DNA of 51,857 nt from Gelidibacter salicanalis (GCF_016469035.1 NZ_JAEHJZ010000002.1:1-51857), one strand, 5' to 3'. Shown: positions 1 to 9,818, numbered from the stretch's first letter. Notes: generated from the letters alone by a model not told the origin. A program made the numbers and translations.

Positions 1-382
1 CAGGCGGCAATGTGAGTAATAATGTGACAGCTAGTTCTGATGAGGCACCAGATGCAACAGATGACTTAGACATCCCAGTTACTCAGAATCCATTGATGAC
101 TGTGGTTAAGACTTCAACCACTACTGAAGTAACAGTAGCCGGTCAGGTAATACCGTATTCTTACTTAGTAACCAATACAGGAAATGTTACTTTAAACAAC
201 ATCAGTTTAGTTGATGATAATGTAGATGCTCAACCAACAGGTGGAGTTACGACATTAGCTCCTGGAGCATCGACAACTTTTACTGCAGATTATACCGTAA
301 CCCAGGATGATATCGATGCAGGCGGCAATGTGAGTAATAATGTGACAGCTAGTTCTGATGAGGCACCAGATGCAACAGATGA
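1..382 (+). repeat. Intragenic tandem repeat, 318-bp period
   Basis: Bases 1-64 are identical to 319-382, and the copies diverge soon after. The spacing of 318 bp equals 106 codons, one DUF11-like unit. More copies probably lie upstream, outside the window. Confidence 0.85.
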
Positions 383-2240
383 TCTGGACATCCCAGTGGT
401 TCAGAACCCGGCGATCAGCATCGTGAAGACATTCGCAGATGATACCGTAACTGCCGGTGGAAACAGCAGTTTTTTTACCCTCGTTGTGACCAACGAAGGC
501 AACGTGACGCTCAGTGATGCGTTGATCGAGGATGCGGTTGATGCACGACTTACAGTTATTAATGTTACCGGTACAGCTGGGGCCAATAATGACAGCGACG
601 CGAACGCTCAAACAGTAGAGTGGCTTATTACGTCATTAGCACCAAACGCTTCCGAAACCATTACGGTTAGCTTTGAAGTTGACTCGGCAGTTGAAGAAGC
701 AAACGGTGTCGGAGCACTAAATGACGAAGACAATGTACCGAACGATGTAACGGTTGTTGCTGAAGCGCCACAGGGTGATCCTACCGAATTGGATGATGAT
801 ATCAAGGACGCGAGCGAAGACAATATTAATATTGTGGTCGACATCAACCTATCAATTGTCAAGACCTTCGATCCAACAGCGGTATCTCAAGGTACATTAC
901 AAAGCTTCACCATAGAAGTCAGCAATAATGGCCCATCAGATGCGGTTGACGTGTCGGTAACAGATATGGTCAATACTTCACTTAATGTTACTAGCGTCAA
1001 TATAACTTCTGGTAGCGGAGACTGTTCGGCAAGTGCTGATCAGGATGTAGACTGTACAGTTCAAATCCCGACCGGTGAGTCAGCCACAATCACGGTTGAA
1101 TACTTAACGGCGCCATTCTTTGATGATAGTAGCTCACCCTATGGAACAGTAACTGGGGACGACTTTTATTTCGTATTTGTGAACGGCAGCGTTCTCGAAG
1201 GTTCGACAGATGGTGGCCCAGTATATCTAGACGGTGTCGATATCACGACCGATGTTACCATCATTACCAGTTTAACTAAAAATGACATCGTATTTGACCC
1301 ACCAGGATCCGATCCCGCATTTGAACTACATCTTTCATGTTCTGACCCTTTTACGGGCGGTTGGGGTCAGTCCGGTGGACCAATAAAAGATGTCGATACC
1401 AACTGGCAGATAGCATTCTTCAGGGTCAGTCGCTATAATAGTAAAGGCTTCTTAAAATCTTGCGGTAATGTGGTAAATGATTTTGATATTTCAAATACAG
1501 CATACGCAATGGGTGAAGACTCGTTCGAAACGCAAAATATATCTGATGATGCCATTGTAACCATTGGTCCAGGTATTACATTAGACCGCCTTCAAATTAA
1601 AGGTAAGCGCGTAACTGCAAGATTAAATAACTTGACAGGAGCTGATAAGATTATTGAAGATATCTCCGTAATATGGCCAAGTAATAACGGCAATATGACC
1701 ACAATTCGACTTTCGGCCAATAATACAAGTACAACTATTTGGGAAGGAAATGCCAATCCTGTTGATGCTAATCTTAATGCAAGTAATCCAGGTTGGAACG
1801 GAGGCACGATTCAAACTGGCGAAGCCATCTTGAGATTCGATTTCAAGAATAAAATCACAGCGACTGGTTATACCATAAGGGTGAACTTTACAGATGGAAC
1901 ATTTCTAGATATAAACGTGCCCTTAGTGTTAGAAAAAGGCCAAGAATCACAGCTTGAAATAGTTAAGGAGGAAGAATTTATTGGAGAACCAAGGATGAAG
2001 ATATATCCTAATCCTGCACAGTTTAGTTTCAAAGTGAGGTTAGAAGGCTTTCGCAGCGAGTTCGCAGATATCGTAATGTATGATGTTACGGGGCGTGAAG
2101 TTTTTAAAGTTAAGAAACGCTATCTTGCTAATAGGGATATATTGATTGACCTTCCTTCAAGTATGGATGCCGGAATGTATTTTGTACAATTATTAAATAA
2201 TATTGAAGTGAAATCTGTTCCTGTCATTATAACGAAATAA
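1..2240 (+). CDS. DUF11-repeat surface protein with T9SS sorting domain, 5' truncated by window edge
   Basis: The reading frame is open from base 3, so this is the 3' part of a larger gene; an internal GTG at 12 is not the real start. The visible part holds DUF11-like beta-sandwich repeats (TVVKTS, SIVKTF and LSIVKTF starts; LAPGAS/ITVSFEV ends), then a 250-300 residue region I do not recognise. From about base 1995 to the stop comes an 81-residue type A C-terminal sorting domain ([23 protein letters not shown]). By family knowledge such tails direct secretion through T9SS and anchoring to the cell surface. The first 64 bases recur exactly at 319-382, giving a 318-bp (106-codon) unit. Likely an adhesin or surface fibre; ligand unknown. 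Confidence 0.85.
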   Translation, partial: GGNVSNNVTASSDEAPDATDDLDIPVTQNPLMTVVKTSTTTEVTVAGQVIPYSYLVTNTGNVTLNNISLVDDNVDAQPTGGVTTLAPGASTTFTADYTVTQDDIDAGGNVSNNVTASSDEAPDATDDLDIPVVQNPAISIVKTFADDTVTAGGNSSFFTLVVTNEGNVTLSDALIEDAVDARLTVINVTGTAGANNDSDANAQTVEWLITSLAPNASETITVSFEVDSAVEEANGVGALNDEDNVPNDVTVVAEAPQGDPTELDDDIKDASEDNINIVVDINLSIVKTFDPTAVSQGTLQSFTIEVSNNGPSDAVDVSVTDMVNTSLNVTSVNITSGSGDCSASADQDVDCTVQIPTGESATITVEYLTAPFFDDSSSPYGTVTGDDFYFVFVNGSVLEGSTDGGPVYLDGVDITTDVTIITSLTKNDIVFDPPGSDPAFELHLSCSDPFTGGWGQSGGPIKDVDTNWQIAFFRVSRYNSKGFLKSCGNVVNDFDISNTAYAMGEDSFETQNISDDAIVTIGPGITLDRLQIKGKRVTARLNNLTGADKIIEDISVIWPSNNGNMTTIRLSANNTSTTIWEGNANPVDANLNASNPGWNGGTIQTGEAILRFDFKNKITATGYTIRVNFTDGTFLDINVPLVLEKGQESQLEIVKEEEFIGEPRMKIYPNPAQFSFKVRLEGFRSEFADIVMYDVTGREVFKVKKRYLANRDILIDLPSSMDAGMYFVQLLNNIEVKSVPVIITK

Positions 2241-2263
2241 TATAATAATAACTTTTAATTTTA

Positions 2264-2307
2264 AAATAAAGAGGTTATCTGGTTAATTTCAGATAACCTC
2301 TTTATTT
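2264..2307. terminator. Bidirectional hairpin terminator after the DUF11 gene
   Basis: A perfect 18-bp inverted repeat (2264-2281 and 2290-2307) with an 8-base loop. It has an A-run before and a T-run after, so it can act as a rho-independent terminator on either strand. It starts 24 bases after the stop codon. Confidence 0.85.
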
Positions 2308-2659
2308 ATAAACAAATCCTTATTTGAATTTTAGTCTAAAATCAGATTTATAATTTTATAATTATTGATTTTATAGAGAGGACAATCTTACTTTCCCTAA
2401 AGTTGTTAACTATGATGGCATGACAAGTTGTTTATAGGCTTAATTTTGAAACAGGAGTCAAGGCTTAACACTTATCTATTTATCCAATTTCTGCCATCAT
2501 GATTTTATAGACCAACAATGCTCGTAATAAGCTTCAGTTCTCTCCCCAAACTCAAAGGAATTTTATAAATTTAGCATCTTTATGAAAATCTTATTTCCTG
2601 AAACACACCATAACGGTTTTCATACAGCAGTAACGACTCCAATTATAAACAAAACAATT
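2308..2659. other. Intergenic region without a recognisable gene
   Basis: No coding frame is supported. It holds a 9-bp inverted repeat (ATGATGGCA at 2412-2420, TGCCATCAT at 2492-2500) around 71 bases, and presumably the promoter of the S9 peptidase gene; I find no perfect TAnnTTTG box. An ATG at 2582 is in frame with the peptidase but would put 26 odd residues before an otherwise perfect signal peptide. Confidence 0.5.
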
Positions 2660-4567
2660 ATGAAAAAGGTACTCCTAATTATGAGCTTAATAGTAAGTGG
2701 TAGCACGGTGCATGCGCAACAAACAATGTCACCTGAATTATTATGGAAAGTTGAACGCATTAGCGTCAAGGGACTTGACAAAGAAGGTTCGAATATCCTT
2801 ATAGAGGTTAAAACCCCTAATATTGAAGAAAACAACTTCGATTCTAAATTCTATAAACTACCGGTCAATGGCGGCGATTTAATTGCAATAAGCAAAGACG
2901 AGCTTAATGCAAAAGATAAAAACGTGTCGCCCGATGGCAACTACACCCTATTTCATGATGAAGTAGCTATTGAGAACATAAAAGGAAGTGACGTTTATAA
3001 AAACTTAGATAAATCTGAGGCTTATATTTTTTCAGATCTAGACATTCGTCATTGGGACACTTGGCAAGACGGCAAATATAATCATGTGTTCTATAAAAAA
3101 GTAGGCACGGAAAACACAGATGGCACTGACCTCATGCCAAATGAACCACACCACACCCCACAGCGTCCTTTTGGTGGCGACGAAGATTACATTTGGTCTC
3201 CAGATGGTAAGGACATCTATTATGTAAGCAAGAAATTAAAAGGAAAAGCCTATGCTACCAGCACCAATACGGACATATACAAATATAACCTCGCGTCTAA
3301 GACCACTACCAACATTACTGAAGACAATAAGGGCTATGATACCCATCCTGCTTTATCATCACAAGGTGCTTTGGCATGGTTGCAAATGAAAACTGATGGT
3401 TATGAAGCGGATAAAAACGATATTGTTGTACTAAACAATGGCGTCAAACAAAATTTAACCGATAGATGGGATGGTACCGTCAACAGTTTTTTATGGAGTA
3501 ATGACGGCAACGATATTTACTTTACCGCCCCAATAGATGGCACAGTTCAAATTTTTAAAGTGAATTATCCTGATAAAAAACGTATCGCCCCTGTAGTGGA
3601 ACAACTTTCAGAAGGCCAATTTGATATTACCAGCATTATTGTCCAAAAAGACCATACCCTGTTGGTGACACGAACTGATATGAACCATGCCGCTGAAATT
3701 TTCAGTTTCAATTTAAAGGACAACAGTTTTAAAGCATTGACAAACATTAACCAGAAATTATATGACAGTATTGAATTACCTAAAGTTGAAAAGCGCTACG
3801 TAACCACCACTGATGGTAAGCAAATGTTAGTATGGGTGATTTTGCCACCCAACTTCGATGCCTCTAAAAAATATCCGACCTTATTATACGCGCAAGGAGG
3901 TCCACAATCTGCACTATCACAGTTTTATTCTTACCGTTGGAATTTCCAATTAATGGCGTCTCATGGCTATATTGTTGTTGCACCAAACCGTCGTGGCATG
4001 CCCGGTCATGGTGTAGAATGGAATGAAGCTATCAGCAAGGACTGGGGTGGCCAAGTGATGGACGATTACCTTTCAGCTATTGATGCCATTGCTAAAGAAC
4101 CGTATGTAGATAATGATAGATTGGGTGCCGTTGGCGCGAGCTATGGTGGTTACTCTGTGTTTTATTTGGCGGGAATTCACAACAAACGCTTTAAGACCTT
4201 CATCTCACATGATGGTGTCTTTGATACCAGAACTATGTATGGTACAACTGAGGAATTATTTTTTGTAAACCACGATTTTGGAGCACCGTACTGGGATAAA
4301 AACAACAAGGCCGCACAAAAAGTCTACAACGAATTCAATCCGATCACCAAGGTATCAGCATGGGACACTCCTATTTTGATCATTCAAGGCGGAAAGGATT
4401 ATCGCGTACCGATTGAACAAGGTTTAAGTGCTTATCAAGCGGCGCAATTGTTAGGTATAAAAAGCAAATTATTGTATTTCCCTGAGGAAAATCACTGGGT
4501 GCTAAAACCACAAAATGCTTTGGTATGGCAAAATGAATTTTTTAAATGGTTGAAGGAAACCTTGTAA
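2660..4567 (+). CDS. Secreted S9 family prolyl-oligopeptidase-like serine peptidase
   Basis: 635 residues from ATG 2660, chosen because MKKVLLIMSLIVSGSTVHAQ is a clean signal peptide; the upstream in-frame ATG at 2582 would bury it. An N-terminal WD40-like beta-propeller (WSPDGKDIYYVS, DTHPALSS, WSNDGNDIYF) precedes a C-terminal alpha/beta-hydrolase. The catalytic triad is visible: Ser494 in GASYGGY, Asp580 in GGKDYRVP, His612 in EENHW. Family knowledge predicts a periplasmic or secreted di-/oligopeptidase of the acylaminoacyl-peptidase/DPP5 (S9C) type that trims peptides for uptake. A second S9 enzyme lies 1 kb downstream, with a toxin-antitoxin pair between them. Exact specificity cannot be read from sequence. 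Confidence 0.9.
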   Translation: MKKVLLIMSLIVSGSTVHAQQTMSPELLWKVERISVKGLDKEGSNILIEVKTPNIEENNFDSKFYKLPVNGGDLIAISKDELNAKDKNVSPDGNYTLFHDEVAIENIKGSDVYKNLDKSEAYIFSDLDIRHWDTWQDGKYNHVFYKKVGTENTDGTDLMPNEPHHTPQRPFGGDEDYIWSPDGKDIYYVSKKLKGKAYATSTNTDIYKYNLASKTTTNITEDNKGYDTHPALSSQGALAWLQMKTDGYEADKNDIVVLNNGVKQNLTDRWDGTVNSFLWSNDGNDIYFTAPIDGTVQIFKVNYPDKKRIAPVVEQLSEGQFDITSIIVQKDHTLLVTRTDMNHAAEIFSFNLKDNSFKALTNINQKLYDSIELPKVEKRYVTTTDGKQMLVWVILPPNFDASKKYPTLLYAQGGPQSALSQFYSYRWNFQLMASHGYIVVAPNRRGMPGHGVEWNEAISKDWGGQVMDDYLSAIDAIAKEPYVDNDRLGAVGASYGGYSVFYLAGIHNKRFKTFISHDGVFDTRTMYGTTEELFFVNHDFGAPYWDKNNKAAQKVYNEFNPITKVSAWDTPILIIQGGKDYRVPIEQGLSAYQAAQLLGIKSKLLYFPEENHWVLKPQNALVWQNEFFKWLKETL

Positions 4568-4702
4568 GCTTAATCAACAATAAATATGTATATTGATAAA
4601 TTAAACAAACAGCGTTCCTCTATAAGAGCGCTTGGGACAATTGATTTAGGATAGCAATGTTTATCAGTTTGTTGCCCTTAATGCAAAAAAAAGAAACGAT
4701 AG

Positions 4703-4737
4703 AAGTTATCATTTTGGTAACTTTTATGTTATCTTTG
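4703..4737 (+). promoter_or_regulatory. Promoter -7 box and candidate operator of the HigBA module
   Basis: A perfect Bacteroidetes -7 box TATCTTTG lies at 4730-4737, 16 bases before the GTG start of the toxin. Three copies of one half-site surround it: GTTATC (4705-4710), its near-complement GGTAAC (4716-4721) and GTTATC (4728-4733), the last overlapping the -7 box. This is the arrangement expected of an operator bound by the HigA antitoxin (inference). Confidence 0.6.
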
Positions 4738-4753
4738 CGTCAAATCATTTAAC

Positions 4754-5047
4754 GTGAAAATATTTTCGAGAGGGACCTTGCGGGATTTTTGGGAAAAGCA
4801 CGGCGATTGTGAACTTCAATTGAAAACTTGGTATCGAGAAACTGAAAAATCGAATTGGACATCGATCAACGACCTGAAAAAAGAATATCCCAGCGCGAGT
4901 ATTTTAAAAGACAACCGAATTGTATTTAACATTAAAGGTAACGATTATCGACTGATTGTTAAGTTTAATTTTGAATATCAACTCGCGTGGATACGCTTTA
5001 TCGGAACTCATGGGGAATATGATAAAATTAACACAAACGAAATTTAA
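4754..5047 (+). CDS. higB: HigB-like type II toxin (RelE-fold mRNA interferase)
   Basis: 97 residues with a GTG start directly behind a strong promoter box. The sequence (GTLRDFWEKH, LKTWYRETEKS, NRIVFNIKGNDYRLIVKFNF, WIRFIGTHGEYDKIN) matches the HigB_toxin family (PF09907), small ribosome-associated ribonucleases that cleave mRNA. The toxin gene comes first, as is usual for HigBA, and its stop is one base before the antitoxin ATG, so the pair is co-transcribed and probably translationally coupled. The likely catalytic basic and aromatic residues near the C-terminus are present, so it looks intact. Confidence 0.85.
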   Translation: MKIFSRGTLRDFWEKHGDCELQLKTWYRETEKSNWTSINDLKKEYPSASILKDNRIVFNIKGNDYRLIVKFNFEYQLAWIRFIGTHGEYDKINTNEI

Positions 5048-5048
5048 G

Positions 5049-5405
5049 ATGAAAATAAAACCAATTAGAAACGAAGCAGATTACCAAAATGCACTTGAGC
5101 GTTTGGAAGTTATTTTCGATGCTAAAAGAGGAACCGAAGAAGGCGACGAGTTGGAGATTTTGGCAATGGTAATAGACAATTACGAAAAGGAGAATTTTCC
5201 AATTGATATGCCCGACCCGATTTCCGCAATTAATTTCCGAATGGAACAAATGGGCCTAAAACAGAAAGATTTGGTCAAAATGATTGGTTTCAAAAGTCGA
5301 GTGAGCGAAATAATGAACAAAAAGCGAAAATTAACTTTAGAAATGATTAGAAAACTGAACGCTGATTTAAACATCCCAACAGAAATATTGATACAAGATT
5401 ATTGA
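5049..5405 (+). CDS. higA: HigA-like antitoxin, XRE-family DNA-binding protein
   Basis: 118 residues from ATG 5049, one base after the toxin stop. The open frame extends upstream to 4956 inside the toxin, but only the 5049 start gives the family-like N-terminus. Residues 1-50 are helical and acidic (LERLEVIFDAKRGTEEGDE), a likely toxin-neutralising region. Residues 60-110 form a helix-turn-helix (MEQMGLKQKDLVKMIGFKSR, VSEIMNKKRKLTLEMIRKL). By family knowledge it neutralises HigB and represses the shared promoter; the half-sites at 4705-4733 are the obvious target. Confidence 0.88.
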   Translation: MKIKPIRNEADYQNALERLEVIFDAKRGTEEGDELEILAMVIDNYEKENFPIDMPDPISAINFRMEQMGLKQKDLVKMIGFKSRVSEIMNKKRKLTLEMIRKLNADLNIPTEILIQDY

Positions 5406-5446
5406 GCAAGTTTCCCGGAGCACTAAGGCATCACGGTATAAACACA

Positions 5447-5481
5447 TCTTTGTTCTTTATTCTTTGTTCCTTGTTCTTGGT
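5447..5481 (+). repeat. Heptanucleotide array TCTTTGT x5
   Basis: Five 7-base units in a row: TCTTTGT, TCTTTAT, TCTTTGT, TCCTTGT, TCTTGGT. It lies between the higA stop and the DPP-IV gene. Similar 7-base periodicity occurs at 17226-17270 and in 31791-32043. Confidence 0.7.
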
Positions 5482-5572
5482 TGGTTCGTAAATCTAAAAG
5501 CGCAGCGGTCTTAATTCTTTTATCTAAGCATATTTAATTATAAAATAAACTTTCAAATTAAAATATATTCAA

Positions 5573-7660
5573 ATGAAGCTTAACCTTTTAAAAGCATGCA
5601 TGCCCTTGTGCTTCCTGACACTATCATTAATAGGTTCGGTTAGCAAAAGTTACGCTCAAGGAAAAATCAAGAACATGCCAGGATACGATCAGTATCAAAA
5701 AATGGCTCCACAATTATATAGTTCGGTGCAAAGAATCTCACCAAATATAGTGTGGAGTGATGACGGTAAAAGTTTTACCTATCAAGAGAATGATATTGTG
5801 CACACCTTTGATGTCAAGAAAAATAAGGTTACTAAATCTGAAGCTTATAAACCAACACCAAGAACATCAAATAGCCGACAGCAAAGACCAGATAGAGGGC
5901 GGCAATATGCATCTGCAGTCTCGCCAGACTCTACTTTAATGGCGTTTACTAAAGATAGAAACATGTATCTGAGCAATCCTGATGGGTCTAATGCTGTCGA
6001 CATTACCAAAGATGGAAATGACGAAAATCTGATAAAATACGGGATTGCAACTTGGGTTTATGGTGAAGAACTCGGTCAGAATACTGCCATGTGGTGGTCT
6101 CCTGACAGTAAAAAAGTGGCCTTTTACAAATTTGACGAGAAGGATACACTCATGTATTACGTACTGTATCATCAAACCAAAATCCAAGATTCGCTGGAAG
6201 TGGAAGCCTATCCAAAAGTGGGGGCTAAAAACCTACCGGTCGATTTAATGGTGTACGACTTAGAAACGAAAAAAACCATCACACTCGATACGCGTAACGG
6301 CAAACCCTTTAACGATGGTGCGCTTGGCACCTATTTATATGGGATAGAATGGTCACCTGACGGCAAAGAATTACTTTTTCATAGCACCAATCGGAAACAA
6401 GATATCATGGAATTTAAAGCGGCGAATCCGATAACGGGTAAAACTCGCGTCGTAGTTAGGGAAGAATGGCTTCCAAGTTTTACAGAGAATTCGCCAGAAA
6501 TTTATAAGCTAAAAGACAAAATCCATTTTATTTGGGCTTCGGAAAGAAGCGGATTTAAAAACTATTACCTCTACAATTTTAATGGCACCTTGGTCAACCA
6601 ATTGACCAATCATGATTTTGAAGTTCAGCGTATTGTTGACGTTGATGAAGCTAAAAATCAGGTCTATTATATGGCAGCAAGTGGAGACAATCATATGAAA
6701 ATGCAATTACACCGCGTTAATTTTGATGGGACTAATGACATTCGCTTAACAGATCCTGCATACAATCATAACGTCAACTTATCGCCTTCGGGCAAGCACT
6801 TTATTGATATTGCCCAAACCCATAACTCACCTCCTGTGATGAGCCTAGTGGATGATAAAGGAAATGTTAAGAAGGAGCTTTTAAAAACCGACTTGACAAA
6901 CTTTAAGGAACTAGGGTTCAAAACGGTGGATGTGTTTGAATTCACTTCTGCAGATGGCGAAACCCAATTACACGGTATGATTCATTTTCCATCAAATTTT
7001 GATCCTTCAAAAAAGTATCCTTTAATTTTAAGTAATTATGGTGGCCCTGGAGTCAATGCTTTTAGAGAAACATTTCAACTTCCAAATGTCATTACTGAAT
7101 TCGGATTTTTAGTGGTCAATATTGACGGCAGAAATGTTGGTGGGAGAGGTAAGAACATGCTCGATAAATTATACGGTAATTTAGGGATTGTGGAAATGGA
7201 CGATTTTGCCGCAGGCGTCAAATCGTTATACAGTCGCCCGTATTTTGACACAACAAGAGTTGGTGTGTATGGCACATCTTACGGCGGAACCGTAGCAGCG
7301 ATGAGTCTGTTAAGATTCCCTGATGTCTATCATGCGGCGGTTGCCAATTCTGCGGTAACGGACTGGAGAAATTACGACAACATTTACACGGAGCGCTATA
7401 TGAATCTTATTGAGAATAATCCAAAAGGCTACGAAGCTTCTAATTTGATGAATTATGCCAAAGATTTACAAGGTGAATTAATGATATTTTACGGCACCAA
7501 CGATAACAACGTGCACCCGTCCAATTCATTGCAATTGATACAAGCCTTGCAGCAAGTAGAAAAAAGTTTTGAAGTACAAGTTGGTCCAGACAAAGGCCAT
7601 ACATCGGTAGATTTCAATAGAATGATGGAGTTTTTTATTCAACATCTGATTCTGAAATAG
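5573..7660 (+). CDS. Dipeptidyl peptidase IV-like S9B serine peptidase
   Basis: 695 residues with an N-terminal signal peptide (cut near SKSYAQG). The DPP-IV N-terminal propeller contains WVYGEELGQNTAMWWSPD, whose double Glu (E165, E166) corresponds to the pair that anchors the substrate's free N-terminus in DPP-IV. The C-terminal hydrolase domain has Ser569 in GTSYGGT, Asp644 in GTNDNNVH and His676 in DKGHTS. The predicted reaction is removal of X-Pro (or X-Ala) dipeptides from peptide N-termini in the periplasm or at the outer membrane, complementing the S9 enzyme at 2660-4567. It is separated from higA by 167 bases and probably has its own promoter. Confidence 0.92.
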   Translation: MKLNLLKACMPLCFLTLSLIGSVSKSYAQGKIKNMPGYDQYQKMAPQLYSSVQRISPNIVWSDDGKSFTYQENDIVHTFDVKKNKVTKSEAYKPTPRTSNSRQQRPDRGRQYASAVSPDSTLMAFTKDRNMYLSNPDGSNAVDITKDGNDENLIKYGIATWVYGEELGQNTAMWWSPDSKKVAFYKFDEKDTLMYYVLYHQTKIQDSLEVEAYPKVGAKNLPVDLMVYDLETKKTITLDTRNGKPFNDGALGTYLYGIEWSPDGKELLFHSTNRKQDIMEFKAANPITGKTRVVVREEWLPSFTENSPEIYKLKDKIHFIWASERSGFKNYYLYNFNGTLVNQLTNHDFEVQRIVDVDEAKNQVYYMAASGDNHMKMQLHRVNFDGTNDIRLTDPAYNHNVNLSPSGKHFIDIAQTHNSPPVMSLVDDKGNVKKELLKTDLTNFKELGFKTVDVFEFTSADGETQLHGMIHFPSNFDPSKKYPLILSNYGGPGVNAFRETFQLPNVITEFGFLVVNIDGRNVGGRGKNMLDKLYGNLGIVEMDDFAAGVKSLYSRPYFDTTRVGVYGTSYGGTVAAMSLLRFPDVYHAAVANSAVTDWRNYDNIYTERYMNLIENNPKGYEASNLMNYAKDLQGELMIFYGTNDNNVHPSNSLQLIQALQQVEKSFEVQVGPDKGHTSVDFNRMMEFFIQHLILK

Positions 7661-7844
7661 CAGTTTATAGTGGTGGTATTTGAATATCTTAGATTTTTAT
7701 AAGCCTCTTTTATAATGCAAATTGCAACTGGACTTTACACACCACTAAAAGTAATTATTGACAAATAAGCTCAACTAAAATCATAGTAAATCAGGAGATT
7801 ACGTTAAGCTTTTCTTAATTAAACCCAATTAAAAGGTCAAAGCC

Positions 7845-7874
7845 TTGGCTTTCACTCTATAAATCATACTTTTG
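7845..7874 (+). promoter_or_regulatory. Bacteroidetes-type promoter of the SlyD-like gene
   Basis: TTGG at 7845-7848 and a perfect TACTTTTG (TAnnTTTG) at 7867-7874, 18 bases apart, match the -33/-7 consensus. The ATG follows at 7903 after a purine-rich AAAAAGGA stretch that can serve as a ribosome-binding site. This is the clearest complete promoter in the window. Confidence 0.75.
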
Positions 7875-7902
7875 CATTATATAATAACATTAAAAAGGAT
7901 TT

Positions 7903-8331
7903 ATGAGTCAAGTAAAGAAAAACGATACGGTAAAAGTACATTACACAGGAAAATTGACCAACGGACAGGTTTTTGACAGTTCATTGGAGCGTGAGCCATT
8001 AGAAATTACTATTGGTGAAGGTAAATTGATTCCTGGTTTTGAAAACGCCATTCTTGATATGAAGGTTAACGATAAGAAAACAGTTGAGATTGCAAAAGAA
8101 GAAGCTTATGGTGATGTTCAGCAAGAGCTTTTCCATCAAGTACAAAAAGAGCAACTTCCACAAGATATCCAACCAGAAGTTGGTATGGGCTTAGCTTCTA
8201 AAGGTCCTGACGGAACAGAGCACCAATTTAGAGTGGTTGACATTAAAGAAGATCACATTGTTGTTGATGGTAATCATCCATTAGCGGGTCAAGATTTAGT
8301 TTTTGACTTAGAATTAGTTGAGATTAAATAA
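7903..8331 (+). CDS. FKBP-type peptidyl-prolyl isomerase, SlyD-like
   Basis: 142 residues. The FKBP fold (VKVHYTGKLTNGQVFDSS, LIPGFENAIL, VEIAKEEAYG) is interrupted after about residue 68 by an insert-in-flap chaperone domain (QELFHQVQKEQLPQDIQ, VVDGNHPLAGQDL), the SlyD arrangement. It catalyses cis-trans isomerisation of Xaa-Pro bonds and has holdase activity. The His/Cys-rich metal-binding tail of E. coli SlyD is absent: the protein ends at FDLELVEIK, so a nickel-delivery role is unlikely. Cytoplasmic, monocistronic, with its own promoter and a strong terminator. Confidence 0.92.
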   Translation: MSQVKKNDTVKVHYTGKLTNGQVFDSSLEREPLEITIGEGKLIPGFENAILDMKVNDKKTVEIAKEEAYGDVQQELFHQVQKEQLPQDIQPEVGMGLASKGPDGTEHQFRVVDIKEDHIVVDGNHPLAGQDLVFDLELVEIK

Positions 8332-8350
8332 GATCACACGATCGTATATA

Positions 8351-8384
8351 AAAAGCCATTTACAGATGTAAATGGCTTTTTTTT
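8351..8384 (+). terminator. Rho-independent terminator of the SlyD-like gene
   Basis: A 13-bp perfect stem (8351-8363 and 8368-8380, AAAAGCCATTTAC) with loop AGAT, followed by a T-run to 8384. It lies between the convergent SlyD-like and mpl genes and may serve both. Confidence 0.9.
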
Positions 8385-8443
8385 GTTATGTTCAATGTTT
8401 TCTGAAGCTCTTTTTTAATATCAAAGACGATTGAGAAATGATC

Positions 8444-9799
8444 TTAAACCATCATCTTTTTGACATCATTAAAATCTAATCCACCATAAGTTCCGGAGCT
8501 CATCAATAATAAGGCTTTGTTATCAAAATCCTGTGCGAACAAAAAGTTTTTAAAATCGTCAGGATTGGTGTAAATAATTAAATCATCACGCTCAAAAGCG
8601 GTGGCAATTTGTTCTTGTGTGACTTCTTTCAGTTTTTTAATTTCAACCGCATGTGGTGAATAAAAGACTACGGCTACATCGGCAGCATCAAGTGTGCCTT
8701 TATATTCCTTTAAAAACTCAGCGTTCAAACTGCTAAAGGTGTGCAACTCTAAGCACGCGACAACCGTGCGGTTTGGGAACTGCTCCTTCACAGCATTTGT
8801 GGTCGCCAGCACTTTACTGGGAGAATGGGCGAAATCCTTAAAAGCAATACTAGTACTGCCCTCTCCTATTTTTTCTAAACGTTTGCTCGCCCCTTTAAAA
8901 CTGGCAATGGCTTCATAAAAATCATCTTCATCCACGCCCATGTGCTGGCAGATCCATTTGGCGCCCGAAAGATTATTCAGATTATGTTTTCCAAACACCT
9001 CAATTGGCAGTGGACCTTCTGGCGTTTCCAAAAGTGTTTCGCCGTCTCCAACCGTGTATTCCGGCGTATGATACGCTAATTTTCTAATGGTGTTATCAGA
9101 TGCTTCCACCACTCTTTTCACTTCTAAATCTTCTTCATTGTAAGTGATACTTCCTCCGTTGACAATACTGTCTACAAATATTTTAAACTGCTCAACATAA
9201 TTATCGTAAGTTGGAAATACATTAATATGATCCCAAGCAATGCCACTCAATAAGGCGATATTGGGTTGGTAAAGATGAAATTTTGGCCGTCTATCAATAG
9301 GTGAGCTCAAATATTCATCACCTTCCAAAACGATAAAATCATTATCATTGGTCAACTTTACCATCACATCAAAACCTTCCAACTGCGCACCAACCATATA
9401 ATCAACATCTCTATCATGGTAATGCATCACATGCAAAATCATAGACGTAATAGTCGTTTTACCATGACTTCCGCCAATTACAACGCGCGTTTTGTGCTTG
9501 GATTGTTCGTATAAAAATTCAGGATAACTGTAGATTTTCAAGCCCAATTCATGTGCTTTCAAAAGTTCAGGGTTATCTGCTTTGGCATGCATCCCTAAAA
9601 CAATAGCATCTAATGACCTATTTATTTTTTCAGGAAACCAGCCAAAATTTTCTGGCAACAAGCCCTTAGCTTTTAATCTTGATTTTGAAGGTTCATAAAT
9701 TTCATCATCACTCCCCGTAACCTGTTCTCCTTTATTGTGCAACGCTATGGCAAGATTGTGCATGGCACTGCCGCCAATAGCTATAAAATGTACATTCAT
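8444..9799 (-). CDS. mpl: UDP-N-acetylmuramate:L-Ala-gamma-D-Glu-meso-Dap ligase
   Basis: 451 residues with Mur-ligase architecture: an N-terminal Rossmann domain (HFIAIGGSAMHNLA, residues 4-17), a central ATPase P-loop GGSHGKTT (109-116), and a C-terminal domain (DFAHSPSKV, LELHTFSSL). The N-terminus and length fit Mpl better than MurC. Mpl attaches the tripeptide recovered from old murein to UDP-MurNAc, returning it to precursor synthesis in the cytoplasm. A perfect -7 box TATCTTTG at 9819-9826 drives it. NamZ, encoded about 10 kb downstream, works on the same recycling theme. Confidence 0.9.
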   Translation of the reverse strand: MNVHFIAIGGSAMHNLAIALHNKGEQVTGSDDEIYEPSKSRLKAKGLLPENFGWFPEKINRSLDAIVLGMHAKADNPELLKAHELGLKIYSYPEFLYEQSKHKTRVVIGGSHGKTTITSMILHVMHYHDRDVDYMVGAQLEGFDVMVKLTNDNDFIVLEGDEYLSSPIDRRPKFHLYQPNIALLSGIAWDHINVFPTYDNYVEQFKIFVDSIVNGGSITYNEEDLEVKRVVEASDNTIRKLAYHTPEYTVGDGETLLETPEGPLPIEVFGKHNLNNLSGAKWICQHMGVDEDDFYEAIASFKGASKRLEKIGEGSTSIAFKDFAHSPSKVLATTNAVKEQFPNRTVVACLELHTFSSLNAEFLKEYKGTLDAADVAVVFYSPHAVEIKKLKEVTQEQIATAFERDDLIIYTNPDDFKNFLFAQDFDNKALLLMSSGTYGGLDFNDVKKMMV

Positions 9800-9818
9800 A
9801 TGTTAATTTTGAAAGGAT

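Noticed and set aside
2412-2500. 9-bp inverted repeat ATGATGGCA/TGCCATCAT around 71 bases, possible mobile-element ends
   Set aside because: No target-site duplication or coding content between the arms; one such pair is not surprising in a gap of this size.
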